From assembly GCF_023921805.1 (NCBI RefSeq), contig NZ_CP074197.1, positions 744,001-808,000 on the forward strand: a stretch of DNA of 64,000 nucleotides, written 5' to 3'. Position 1 is the stretch's first letter; every line of letters begins with the position of its first letter. Below the pieces are notes generated by a model. It was not told the origin of the DNA, made no database searches, and worked only from the letters and a program-made list of their open reading frames with translations. The DNA is from Ruminococcus sp. FMBCY1. Lineage in GTDB: Bacteria; Bacillota; Clostridia; Oscillospirales; Acutalibacteraceae. Positions 41,624-52,689 of the stretch are shown here, one piece after another. The position numbers and the translations under genes are program-made.

Positions 41624-42231
41624 CAAAAAAGCTTATTTAAGATTAATATAACTAATAAATTGGCACTTTTCTTTAATATATGCATATTGACCAATATAAA
41701 TTTGACTATTTTGCATTTTTTTACAAAATCATTGTTAATTTGCAAGAAAACCTACAATTAAATTTGATTATAGTACACAAAATTTTGGGTTCAGCTTTAT
41801 TTGCAAAAACAGCAGTAATCCTTGCCCCTGAGAGAGTGAAAACAAATACCAACCAATCAGGAGTTCTGCAAATCATAGAGTGCTTTTAAAATATTTTAAT
41901 ATTTTTAGGGGTCATATCATCTACAATATTATTTTATATTATATTAAATTATTGCGATATAAAAATCTTATATAAATGCTATAAATCATAATCTATACCA
42001 CTATCCGATCTCGGCAACCGCTTTATCATAGTTATCTAATAAAATATAATTATGTTTAAATATTTGCTTATCTCAATTTGCAATACATCTCTCGACCTAA
42101 TAAACAAAACACTTAGGCTGAATTGCACTTTCATCACCAATAATAGCTATTATATTGTTTCACAACAAAGTTTCTTTCAGCACTTTAATATAACATATTA
42201 GCTAAATTTTCGATATTTTTTCTCTAATTAA
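41624..42231. other. Non-coding AT-rich spacer
   Basis: About 600 bases between divergent transcription units, very AT-rich. I see no convincing gene, RNA or repeat in it. Confidence 0.6.
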
Positions 42232-42261
42232 TTGCAATATTCTATATCAATATGGTATAAT
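42232..42261 (+). promoter_or_regulatory. Probable promoter upstream of the ClC gene unit
   Basis: TTGCAA (42232-42237), 18 bases, TATAAT (42256-42261). Confidence 0.6.
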
Positions 42262-42305
42262 TTTAAATACATACTACCTAATAAAAGCTGCAGCAGGTGA
42301 TTAAC

Positions 42306-42869
42306 TTGAACGAAAGCGAAAAACTTTTAAAAGCAAAATCATATCTTGACAAACTCGCCAACGGAATAAATCCAATAACCAATGAATTGGCGTCAGAAAA
42401 CGATACTATAAATAATATACATATTTCAAGATGTCTTTTTTATGTTTCAGATGTACTTAGAAATTTAATTGAAAATAACAACAATCCGCAAAAAAGAAAA
42501 ACAGTAAAATTCCCTTTTCTGTTACACCACAGCAATTAGCAGATTATGTTTTTGATGATAACCCAATTACAGTTACCGAAATTACCAAAAAGCTTAACAG
42601 TTTTGATTGATACCGAGGAAATGAAAGGAATTAAAACAACAAGCATAACTAATTGGCTTATAAAAATTAATATGCTTGAATATTTTGCAGACGAAAACGG
42701 TATTCAACTCGGCATCACAACACAGGAACGCTTGGGTATGTACGGTTCATATAAAGTCGTTTTATATGACAGCAATGTCCAACAATTTATACTTGACAAT
42801 ATAGACACAATTGCGTATTACAACACTCAAAAGAAATCATATAATTTTAATACGGAGAGCAACATATGA
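42306..42869 (+). pseudogene. Conserved Clostridia hypothetical gene broken by two frameshifts
   Basis: Three consecutive frames read as one protein: LLKAKSYLDKLANGINPITN and HISRCLFYVSDVLRNLIE (to about 42510), then FSVTPQQLADYVFDDNPITV (42512 to about 42605), then IDTEEMKGIKTTSITNWLIK and LGITTQERLGMYGSYKVVL (to 42869). I recognise this as one common family of about 180 residues in Clostridia, with unknown function. Two small shifts (near 42510 and 42603) split it. The start is probably TTG (42306) after AGGTGA. The last part overlaps the ClC start. Confidence 0.65.
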
Positions 42870-44116
42870 AAAAAAGTACACTTGCCAACAATTTCATCTA
42901 TTATCTTTTTTGCGGGTTCAGCGGTGCGGTAATAGCCTGTATAGTATGGCTATTTCTTAAATTAATGAGCCTTGGAATCAGCTTTATATGGGAAACTGTT
43001 CCGTCAAATATCAATTTTACATATTATCCTCTTGCAGTTTGTACAATCGGCGGAATACTTCTTGGAATATATCAAAAAATCTCAAAAGCAGTCCCCGACG
43101 AGCTTGACGAAGTAATGAAAAAAGTTAAGCGAGATAAATTTTATCCGTACAATAAAGTGCTGTTGCTTTGTATTTCCGCACTTATTCCACTGCTTTTCGG
43201 CGGCAGTATCGGACCGGAAGCAGGACTTACAGGAGTTATTGTCGGACTTTGTTACTGGGCAGGCAATCATATGAAGAATGCACAAAGTAAGATACCCGAA
43301 CTTATGCAAACAGGTGTGAGCGCCACATTAACGGCTATTTTTTATGCACCGCTTTTCGGTCTTGCCGCAGCAAATGAAGAACAATTAGATACCCAAGACA
43401 AAGCAACCGATATACGCACAGGCAAATTAATTTCAAATATCGTAGCTGTGCTGTTTGCAACAGGAACAATATTTTTACTGAATCAAGCTTTCGGTGGCAG
43501 TATGGGATTACCGAGAATAGGCGAATACAACATTACAAATACTGAAAGACTATGGGGTATTCCCCTTGCACTTCTCGGCACTTTAGCTGGACTTTTATTT
43601 ATAATATCAGAAAAACTGCTCAAAATTTTATTTGATAAAATTCAGAGCAGTTTAGGAATAATAATAAGCACCACACTCGGCGGAATTATTCTTGGAATTT
43701 TCGGTACATACCTTCCGCTTGTAATGTTTTCGGGTGAAGACAGCATTAACGAGATAAATAACGGCATCGGAGAATTTGCGCCGTGGATACTGATAATTTC
43801 AGGATTATTAAAACTTGTAATAACAAATGTTTGCATTAAATCAGGGTGGAAAGGCGGTCATTTCTTCCCCGTTATTTTCTGCGGAGTGAGTATCGGCTTT
43901 GGTGTAGCCCTACTTATGGGACTTGATACCGCATTTTGCGCAGCAGTAATTACCGCAGCACTTCTCGGTGTTACAATGCGAAAACCTCTTGCAGTAACCG
44001 TACTTCTCCTACTCTGCTTCGACGCAAGAATCCTCCCATGGATTTTGCTTGCGGCTTTTTTGAGCAGTTTGGTGGTAGGGAAAGTATTAAATAAAAATAA
44101 ACATCAAAACAAATAA
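42866..44116 (+). CDS. ClC-family chloride channel/transporter
   Basis: 416 residues, about ten to twelve membrane helices. Motifs GGSIGPEAGLTG (selectivity filter with the gating Glu) and GWKGGHFFPVIFCG fit the ClC fold; the C-terminal CBS domains of larger members are absent, and the length is typical of short bacterial forms. It would exchange chloride for protons or leak anions. The start overlaps the decayed gene before it (ATATGA). Confidence 0.88.
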   Translation: MKKSTLANNFIYYLFCGFSGAVIACIVWLFLKLMSLGISFIWETVPSNINFTYYPLAVCTIGGILLGIYQKISKAVPDELDEVMKKVKRDKFYPYNKVLLLCISALIPLLFGGSIGPEAGLTGVIVGLCYWAGNHMKNAQSKIPELMQTGVSATLTAIFYAPLFGLAAANEEQLDTQDKATDIRTGKLISNIVAVLFATGTIFLLNQAFGGSMGLPRIGEYNITNTERLWGIPLALLGTLAGLLFIISEKLLKILFDKIQSSLGIIISTTLGGIILGIFGTYLPLVMFSGEDSINEINNGIGEFAPWILIISGLLKLVITNVCIKSGWKGGHFFPVIFCGVSIGFGVALLMGLDTAFCAAVITAALLGVTMRKPLAVTVLLLLCFDARILPWILLAAFLSSLVVGKVLNKNKHQNK

Positions 44117-44121
44117 ATAGC

Positions 44122-44160
44122 AAAAAGGAATCAAAACTTCAAAATTTTGATTCCTTTTTA
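44122..44160 (+). terminator. Terminator after the ClC gene
   Basis: AAAAAGGAATCAAAA pairs with TTTTGATTCCTTTTT. Confidence 0.85.
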
Positions 44161-44267
44161 TCCCTCATCACGGAAAAATGTGGGATAATCAAAAGTAAAT
44201 ATTGAAAAAGAGCATATGAAGCTCCGGAATTGTAATTGACAAGACAAACAACGGAGGAGAGAAACCT

Positions 44268-44471
44268 ATGCTCTTTTTAGATGACATCAAAGTCGAATTT
44301 TAAAGTAAAGGATTTCAAGGAACACATATAGAAATCAGCCCTAATAAAGATAAAAGCGTACTGTTTTTGGAGAGCGTAAGGTCAACGCAGTCAATCCGAT
44401 GCCCTTATTGCAGAGGCAGTGTATATATTTATGAAAACGGACAAGTCAAACTCAAAGATATTCCATTACAG
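44268..44471 (+). pseudogene. ISL3-family transposase remnant (N-terminus only)
   Basis: From ATG 44268: MLFLDDIKVEF, a TAA, then in the same frame KGFQGTHIEISPNKDKSVLF, RCPYCRGSVYIYENGQVKLK and DIPLQ. The CPYC zinc-finger followed by a basic strand and the D-[IL]-P end is the N-terminal domain of ISL3 transposases, which are about 400 residues or more. Only about 65 codons remain, with an internal stop. The rest is replaced by the element at 44472. Confidence 0.7.
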
Positions 44472-44550
44472 AAAAATGACTGCATTCCTAACTTTCGCTT
44501 AGAATGCAGTCATTTTTTATTTGGGCTGTTTTTTTACAGCACCTTTAAAA
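44472..44550. repeat. Dispersed terminator-like element, copy 2
   Basis: Same 10-bp stem GACTGCATTC/GAATGCAGTC and T-rich tail as at 27119-27195. It also lies just past the dapL stop, so it may end the car-pyrG-dapL transcript coming from the right. Confidence 0.7.
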
Positions 44551-44584
44551 TTCAAATAATCACTATACTTTGGCAGAAATAAAA

Positions 44585-45766
44585 TTACTTAGAAAGTAAC
44601 TTCTTAATTCTTTCAACTGCCTCAATTGTGTTTTCTCTGTCACCGAATGAAGTAAGACGGAAGTAACCTGCACCGTTCTTACCAAAGCCCTCACCCGGAG
44701 TACCTACTACATTAGCCTCGTTAAGAAGGAGGTCAAAGAATTCCCAGCTACCCATATCATTAGGGCACTTGAGCCAAATATACGGTGAGTTCTTACCGCC
44801 TGTATAATAAATGCCGAGTTCATCCATAGCTGATGAGATAATTTTTGCATTATCCTGGTAGTAAGAAATATTCTCCTTAATCTGCTTCTGACCCTCTTCA
44901 CTGAATACAGCGGCAGCTGCACACTGTACAGGCCATGAAACACCGTTAAACTTAGTTGCCTGACGGCGATACCAAGTATTGTAGATGTTGTGACCGTCAC
45001 GCTCAAGCTCTCTCGGAATGATTGTGTAGCCGCATCTTGTACCTGTAAAGCCTGCTGTCTTTGAAAGTGAGCACATCTCAATTGCGCACTTTCTTGCACC
45101 CTCAATTGCGAAAATTGAACGAGGGAGATCCTCTGTAATAAATGCCTCATATGCTGCATCATAGAGAATGATAGCGTCATTCTTGATTGCATAGTCAACC
45201 CACTGCTTTAACTCGTCAGCTGTATAGGCTGAACCTGTTGGGTTATTAGGTGAACAGAGATAGATGATGTCAGCCTTTACATTCTCATCAGGGAGAGCCG
45301 CAAAGTTATTCTCACGGTTTGAGTTAGCATAAACAATCTTTCTGCCTGCCATAATGTTTGAGTCAACATATACAGGGTAAACAGGGTCGGTAACGAGAAC
45401 AACATTATCCTTGCCGAAAATGTCACCGATGTTGCCGCAGTCTGACTTTGCGCCATCGGACACAAAGATTTCGTTTGCATCTACTGTTACGCCAAAACCT
45501 GCATAATAGTTAGAAATAGCCTCTCTGAGGAATGCATAGCCCTCATAATCAGGATAGCCCTTAAAAGTATCCTTATGTGCAAGGTCTTCCGCACCTTTCT
45601 TCATAGCCTCAATTACAACAGGAGCAAGCGGAAGTGTTACATCGCCGATACCGAGCTTAATTACCTTCTTGTCAGGGTGTTCCTGCATATACTTATTTGT
45701 TCTTGATGCAACCTCTGCAAAAAGATAGTTTGGCACGAGGTTGTCAAAATTTCTGTTAATCTGCAT
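44585..45766 (-). CDS. dapL: LL-diaminopimelate aminotransferase
   Basis: 393 residues from MQINRNFDNLVPNYLFAEVA at 45766 (AAAGGATTG upstream); an ATG 15 codons earlier has no support. PLP-dependent class I/II aminotransferase with PNNPTGSAYT and SLSKTAGFTGTRCGY (PLP-binding Lys). DapL converts tetrahydrodipicolinate directly to LL-diaminopimelate, replacing the succinylase or acetylase route. It is the last gene of the unit with carA, carB-dapF and pyrG, and DapF acts on its product. Confidence 0.92.
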   Translation of the reverse strand: MQINRNFDNLVPNYLFAEVASRTNKYMQEHPDKKVIKLGIGDVTLPLAPVVIEAMKKGAEDLAHKDTFKGYPDYEGYAFLREAISNYYAGFGVTVDANEIFVSDGAKSDCGNIGDIFGKDNVVLVTDPVYPVYVDSNIMAGRKIVYANSNRENNFAALPDENVKADIIYLCSPNNPTGSAYTADELKQWVDYAIKNDAIILYDAAYEAFITEDLPRSIFAIEGARKCAIEMCSLSKTAGFTGTRCGYTIIPRELERDGHNIYNTWYRRQATKFNGVSWPVQCAAAAVFSEEGQKQIKENISYYQDNAKIISSAMDELGIYYTGGKNSPYIWLKCPNDMGSWEFFDLLLNEANVVGTPGEGFGKNGAGYFRLTSFGDRENTIEAVERIKKLLSK

Positions 45767-45841
45767 TATTATCAATCCTTTTCTGATATATGGGCAAAAG
45801 GTTAGTGACAAGTAATTGCCAAAACCAAGAAAATTCCAAAA

Positions 45842-47467
<1,626 letters not shown>

Positions 47468-50400
47468 TTATACCTCAATCTCTCCTTCAAATACTTTTTC
47501 GGCGTTACCTGTCATATATACGGTTTCGTCTGTGTAATTGATGACAAGGTCACCGCCCTTGAGCTTGATTTTAATATCGTCGCCCTTTTTGCAGAAGCCG
47601 TTTTCACAAGCCGCAACAGCTACCGCACAAGCGCCTGTACCGCAAGCCCATGTTTCGCCTGAACCTCTCTCCCATACTCTCATCTTGATTGTATGGTCGT
47701 CAAGAACTGTAACAAATTCTGTATTAACTCTCTCCGGGAAGAGTTTATCGTTTTCAAACATAGGACCAATCTTTTCAATGTCAAGATTGTCAATGTCATC
47801 CATAAATACAACGCAGTGTGGATTACCCATAGATACGCAGGTAATGTTGTATTCCTTGTCGCCGATTGTAACAGGCTCGTTTACAATCTTGTCCTTATTC
47901 ATAGCAACAGGGATTTCCTTTGGATCAAGAATTGCCTTGCCCATATCTACTCTAAGGCTTGTTACCTCACCGTTGGTTGTGTAAGCCTTAAGGCTCTTGA
48001 TACCTGAAAGGGTTTCAATTGTGATTTCGTCTTTCTCCTTGTAATCAACCATACCGTGGTCATAGAGGAACTTACCCACGCAACGGATACCGTTACCGCA
48101 CATCTTACCCTCTGAACCGTCAAGGTTGTACATCTTCATCTTAGCGTCAGCAACCTTAGATGGGCAAACAAGAATAATACCATCGCCGCCGATACCGAAG
48201 TGTCTGTCTGAAAGTCTTACAGAGAGAGCCTCCGGATTGTTGATTTCCTGATCAAAAGTGCTGAAATAAATATAGTCATTACCGATGCCCTGCATCTTTG
48301 TAAATTTAAGCATTTCTTTTTCATCCCTCATATGGTTAATATCTATAAGCTCTGTACTGTGCTGTGAATAATGGCTCTTAAGGCAATCCGCAAGTGCGTT
48401 TGCGGTATCAAGAGCTGTAAGACAAGGAATGTTTCTCTCAACTGTCTTTCTGCGGATTTTAACAGAATCTCTTGACGGAATTCTGCCCTTTGCGGAAGTT
48501 GAAATTACATACTGAATCTTACCCGACTCAATAAGTGTGAGTGTGTTGTCTGTCTTGCACTCGTGAATCTTCTTTACGGCAACAGCGTCAATACCGTATT
48601 TCTTAAGTACGGCTGCTGTACCCTCTGTAGCATAAATCTTAAAGCCGAGGTCATAATACTTCTTGGCAATTTCGCCGATTTCTGCCTTATCGGAATCACG
48701 AACAGTAATAAATACACCGCCGTTTTTCTTCATCTTGTAACCTGCACCGATAAGTCCCTTATAAAGAGCCTCTTCAAGAGTGCCTGCAACACCGAGAACT
48801 TCACCTGTTGACTTCATTTCAGGTCCGAGGTGGTTATCAACATTGATAAGTTTTTCAAAGCTGAATACCGGAACTTTTACTGCAATGTAAGGGCTCTTTC
48901 TGTAAAGACCTGTGCCGTAACCCATATCCTTGAGCTTTTCGCCGAGCATTGCTCTTGTAGCGAGGTCAACCATAGGTACGCCTGTAACCTTACTGATATA
49001 AGGAATTGTTCTTGATGAACGGGGATTTACCTCAATTACATAAAGCTCATCGTTATAGATAAGGTACTGAATATTTACAAGACCCTTTGTCTGTAACTCA
49101 ATAGCAAGGTTCTTAGAACTTTCAATGATTGTCTGTGTCATCTTGTCAGAAATATTCCAAGCAGGATATACAGCGATTGAGTCACCGGAATGGATACCGG
49201 CTCTCTCAATATGCTCCATAATACCCGGAATGAGAATATCCTCACCGTCACATATAGCGTCAACTTCAAGCTCTGTACCCTGTAAGTATTTATCAATAAG
49301 GATTGGGTTCTCTATATTCTGTGCAAGAATAATAGCCATATACTCCTTAACATCAGCCTCGTTAAATGCGATAATCATATTCTGACCGCCAAGTACATAA
49401 GACGGACGGAGAAGTACAGGATAGCCGATTGTTTCGGCAACCTCGAGAGCCTCATCGGTTGTCATAACCGTTACGCCTCTCGGACGCTTAATGTGGTATT
49501 TCTCAAGGAGTTCGTCAAAACGCTCTCTGTCCTCTGCCATATCAATGGCATCATATGAAGTACCGAGAATATTAACACCGCAGTCGCTCATATGCTTTGT
49601 AAGTTTGATAGCTGTCTGACCGCCGAATGCTACTACAACACCGTATGGCTTTTCTGTATTGATGATACCCATAACATCTTCTGTTGTAAGCGGCTCAAAG
49701 TAAAGTCTGTCGGCAGTGTCGAAGTCGGTAGATACGGTTTCAGGGTTGTTGTTTACGATAACAACATCGTAGCCTGCCTTTTTAAGTGCCCATACGCAGT
49801 GAACCGACGCATAGTCAAATTCGATACCCTGACCGATTCTGATAGGGCCTGAACCGAATACGATAACTGTCTTTTTATCTGATTTATTATTTTTAATAAA
49901 CTCTTCTGCCTCGTTTTCCTTATCAAAGGTTGAGTAGAAGTAAGGTGTCTGTGCCTCAAATTCAGCGGCGCAGGTATCAACCATTTTATATACAGGCAAA
50001 AGGTTCTTTTCGCATTTCTTACCTGTAATAGCCTCAATAGTTCTGTTGAGGAATCCCATTTTCTTTGCTCTGTAGTAGAGGTCATCTGTAAGCTCGCTGT
50101 TTTTAAGCTCATTCTCAACAGCAATGATATTCTTGAGTTTCTCCAAGAACCACTCGTCAATAAGTGTAACTTCGTGAATCTGCTCTACAGTAATGCCTCT
50201 CTTGAGTGCCTCATATACGCAGAAAATTCTCTTATCATCGCAAACGCTTAATCTGTCGTAAACAGACGCATTTGAAAGTTGAGCAAATTCCTTATCATCG
50301 AGTGTATCGTGAGAAATCTCTGCACCTCTTACAGCCTTCATAATAGCCTGCTCAAATGTAGGAGCAATAGCCATAACCTCGCCTGTTGCTTTCATCTGAG

Positions 50401-51520
50401 TACCGAGTGTGCGGTTTGCATATACAAATTTATCGAACGGCCATTTTGGGAATTTAACTACAACATAGTCGAGAGCAGGCTCAAAGCAAGCATATGTTGT
50501 ACCCGTTACAGCATTCTTGATTTCATTAAGTGTGTAGCCGATAGCAATCTTAGCCGCTACCTTTGCAATAGGATAACCTGTTGCCTTTGACGCAAGAGCC
50601 GATGAACGGGAAACTCTTGGGTTTACCTCGATTACGGCATAATCAAATGTTTCCGGATTAAGTGCGAACTGGCAGTTACAGCCACCCTCTACCTTTAAGG
50701 CAGAGATAATATCGAGCGCCGCACTTCTGAGCATCTGATACTCTTTATCTGCAAGAGTAACAGTAGGAGCAATAACGATACTGTCGCCTGTATGTACGCC
50801 GACAGGGTCAAAGTTCTCCATTGAGCAGACAGTAATAACATTGCCGTCGCTGTCACGCATTACCTCAAACTCTATTTCTTTCCAACCCGAAATACATTTC
50901 TCTACAAGAACCTGTGTAATCGGTGAAAGCTCAAGACCGTTTGAAGTAATCTCTCTTAATTCTTCCTCATCATTTACGATACCGCCGCCTGTACCGCCGA
51001 GTGTAAATGCAGGACGAATAATTACAGGGTAGCCGATTTCATCTGCAAATTTTACGGCAGACTCAACATCGTTTACAACGAGTGACGGAATAACAGGCTG
51101 TCCGATTTCAAGCATTGTGTCCTTGAACATCTGTCTGTCCTCTGCCTTGTCAATTGTTTCAGGATTAGCGCCGAGGAGCTGAACTCCGTATTTATCGAGG
51201 AAACCTTCCTTTGCAAGCTGCATAGAAAGTGTAAGACCTGTCTGACCGCCGAGTGTGGAAAGAAGGCTGTCGGGACGCTCTTTTTTAATAATTCTTTTAA
51301 CTGTTTCAAGTGTAAGCGGCTCGATATAAATTTTATCAGCCATTGCATTATCTGTCATAATGGTAGCAGGGTTAGAGTTTACGAGAATAACCTCAAGTCC
51401 CTCTTCCTTAAGCGCACGGCAAGCCTGTGTGCCTGCGTAGTCAAATTCAGCAGCCTGACCGATTACAATCGGACCCGAACCGATTACCATAACTCTTTTA
51501 ATGTTGCTTTTAAGTGGCAT
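47468..51520 (-). CDS. carB-dapF: Carbamoyl-phosphate synthase large subunit fused to diaminopimelate epimerase
   Basis: 1350 residues in one open frame. Residues 1 to about 1063 are CarB: two ATP-grasp halves (first starts PLKSNIKRVMVIGSGPIVIG; second starts near KTVIVFGSGPIRIGQ) and the MGS-like allosteric domain (STSAKGRIPSRDSVKIRRK). Residues 1070-1350 are a complete DapF (281 residues) beginning MLKFTKMQGIGNDYIYF, with both catalytic cysteines in CGNGIRC and CGTGACA. There is no stop between them. An SD-like GAGGGA sits 10 bases before the DapF Met (48313), so free DapF could also be made. The usual CarB ends about where the linker begins. Confidence 0.95.
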   Translation of the reverse strand: MPLKSNIKRVMVIGSGPIVIGQAAEFDYAGTQACRALKEEGLEVILVNSNPATIMTDNAMADKIYIEPLTLETVKRIIKKERPDSLLSTLGGQTGLTLSMQLAKEGFLDKYGVQLLGANPETIDKAEDRQMFKDTMLEIGQPVIPSLVVNDVESAVKFADEIGYPVIIRPAFTLGGTGGGIVNDEEELREITSNGLELSPITQVLVEKCISGWKEIEFEVMRDSDGNVITVCSMENFDPVGVHTGDSIVIAPTVTLADKEYQMLRSAALDIISALKVEGGCNCQFALNPETFDYAVIEVNPRVSRSSALASKATGYPIAKVAAKIAIGYTLNEIKNAVTGTTYACFEPALDYVVVKFPKWPFDKFVYANRTLGTQMKATGEVMAIAPTFEQAIMKAVRGAEISHDTLDDKEFAQLSNASVYDRLSVCDDKRIFCVYEALKRGITVEQIHEVTLIDEWFLEKLKNIIAVENELKNSELTDDLYYRAKKMGFLNRTIEAITGKKCEKNLLPVYKMVDTCAAEFEAQTPYFYSTFDKENEAEEFIKNNKSDKKTVIVFGSGPIRIGQGIEFDYASVHCVWALKKAGYDVVIVNNNPETVSTDFDTADRLYFEPLTTEDVMGIINTEKPYGVVVAFGGQTAIKLTKHMSDCGVNILGTSYDAIDMAEDRERFDELLEKYHIKRPRGVTVMTTDEALEVAETIGYPVLLRPSYVLGGQNMIIAFNEADVKEYMAIILAQNIENPILIDKYLQGTELEVDAICDGEDILIPGIMEHIERAGIHSGDSIAVYPAWNISDKMTQTIIESSKNLAIELQTKGLVNIQYLIYNDELYVIEVNPRSSRTIPYISKVTGVPMVDLATRAMLGEKLKDMGYGTGLYRKSPYIAVKVPVFSFEKLINVDNHLGPEMKSTGEVLGVAGTLEEALYKGLIGAGYKMKKNGGVFITVRDSDKAEIGEIAKKYYDLGFKIYATEGTAAVLKKYGIDAVAVKKIHECKTDNTLTLIESGKIQYVISTSAKGRIPSRDSVKIRRKTVERNIPCLTALDTANALADCLKSHYSQHSTELIDINHMRDEKEMLKFTKMQGIGNDYIYFSTFDQEINNPEALSVRLSDRHFGIGGDGIILVCPSKVADAKMKMYNLDGSEGKMCGNGIRCVGKFLYDHGMVDYKEKDEITIETLSGIKSLKAYTTNGEVTSLRVDMGKAILDPKEIPVAMNKDKIVNEPVTIGDKEYNITCVSMGNPHCVVFMDDIDNLDIEKIGPMFENDKLFPERVNTEFVTVLDDHTIKMRVWERGSGETWACGTGACAVAVAACENGFCKKGDDIKIKLKGGDLVINYTDETVYMTGNAEKVFEGEIEV
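48311..48329 (-). promoter_or_regulatory. Possible internal ribosome site and start for dapF within carB-dapF
   Basis: On the minus strand GAGGGA (48329-48324), 10 bases, then ATG (48313-48311), giving the normal DapF start MLKFTK. It suggests the fusion arose by loss of the carB stop and may still yield separate DapF. Confidence 0.5.
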
Positions 51521-51577
51521 AAAATCATTCCTTATCCTTATTTAAAAATCAAATTCGTATATAAATTATGGATAGTT

Positions 51578-52657
51578 TTATTTGTTGTTTTTCATCAAAT
51601 CAATGAAACGGTCAAACAAAAACGCTGTGTCGTGAGGGCCGCCGCAAGCCTCGGGGTGGAACTGAACCGAGAAAGCAGGCATATTGTTGTACTTAACGCC
51701 CTCGCAGGTGTTGTCGTTGCCGTTTACAAAGCTAACCTCACCGTTTGACGGCATACTGTCGCTTACAACCGCATAGCCATGGTTTTGAGAAGTAATGTAA
51801 ACTCTGCCTGTTTCAACCTCTTTTGCAGGTTGGTTAGCTCCTCTGTGGCCGTATTTAAGTTTTTCTGTCTTAGCGCCCTGGCTAAGTGCCAAAAGCTGAT
51901 GTCCTAAGCAGATACCGAATGTAGGAATTTTATATTCGCAAAGCTTTTTAAGCTCGGCAATAATTGCAGTGTTGTCCGACGGATCTCCCGGACCGTTTGA
52001 AAGCATAATGCCGTCAGGATTCATAGCTTTAATCTGCTCTGCTGTTGTATGAGCAGGTACTACCGTAACATTGCAACCACGCTTAACAAGCTCTCTGCCT
52101 ATGTTGTGCTTTGCACCGAAATCCATAAGAACAACATTGAGGTCGCCGTTTTCAGCTTTGAATTCTTCTTTTTCGCTGATTGTTGTGCTCTCTACAGCCT
52201 GTTCTATTTTATAAGCCTTAATCTCTGCAAGCTCTTCTTCGGTAACTTCGCCCGAATAAGCGATTTTGCAGTTAAGCACACCATACTCACGAACAATTCT
52301 TGTAAGCGCTCTGGTGTCGAGTCCGTAGATGCCCGGAATATCCGACTCTTTTAAAAAGGTGTCAAGATCGCCCTCGCAACGGAAGTTAGAGGGAGCTTGG
52401 CACCATTCTCTTACAATATGACCTCTAAGTGAGGGCACTTTGCTCTCGAAATCAGAGGGAATTACACCATAGTTACCGATTAAAGGGAAAGTCTGAATAA
52501 CCACCTGACCGAAATAAGAAGGGTCGGTGAGTGTTTCAAGATAACCGGTCATAGCTGTAGTAAAAACCAATTCTCCCATAGTTTCTTTTTCTGCACCAAA
52601 TGATTTGCCCTCAAAAACAGTTCCGTTTTCAAGTATCAAATATGCTTTACGGCTCAT
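51578..52657 (-). CDS. carA: Carbamoyl-phosphate synthase small subunit
   Basis: 359 residues. The N-terminal domain begins RKAYLILENGTVFEGKSFGA; the glutaminase domain has SNGPGDPSDN, GICLGHQLLALSQGAK (catalytic Cys) and VQFHPEACGGPHD (His, Glu). It supplies ammonia to CarB for arginine and pyrimidines. The 57-base gap to carB and the shared direction indicate one transcript. Confidence 0.96.
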   Translation of the reverse strand: MSRKAYLILENGTVFEGKSFGAEKETMGELVFTTAMTGYLETLTDPSYFGQVVIQTFPLIGNYGVIPSDFESKVPSLRGHIVREWCQAPSNFRCEGDLDTFLKESDIPGIYGLDTRALTRIVREYGVLNCKIAYSGEVTEEELAEIKAYKIEQAVESTTISEKEEFKAENGDLNVVLMDFGAKHNIGRELVKRGCNVTVVPAHTTAEQIKAMNPDGIMLSNGPGDPSDNTAIIAELKKLCEYKIPTFGICLGHQLLALSQGAKTEKLKYGHRGANQPAKEVETGRVYITSQNHGYAVVSDSMPSNGEVSFVNGNDNTCEGVKYNNMPAFSVQFHPEACGGPHDTAFLFDRFIDLMKNNK

Positions 52658-52689
52658 AAATACACATTCCTTTCAGAAATTTTGCATAA

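Noticed and set aside
41680..41889. A 69-codon gene in the AT-rich spacer
   Set aside because: No ribosome site, biased composition and no recognisable motif; likely chance.
44268..44471. Active insertion sequence
   Set aside because: Only the first 65 codons of an ISL3-type transposase remain, with an internal stop and no rest of the gene.
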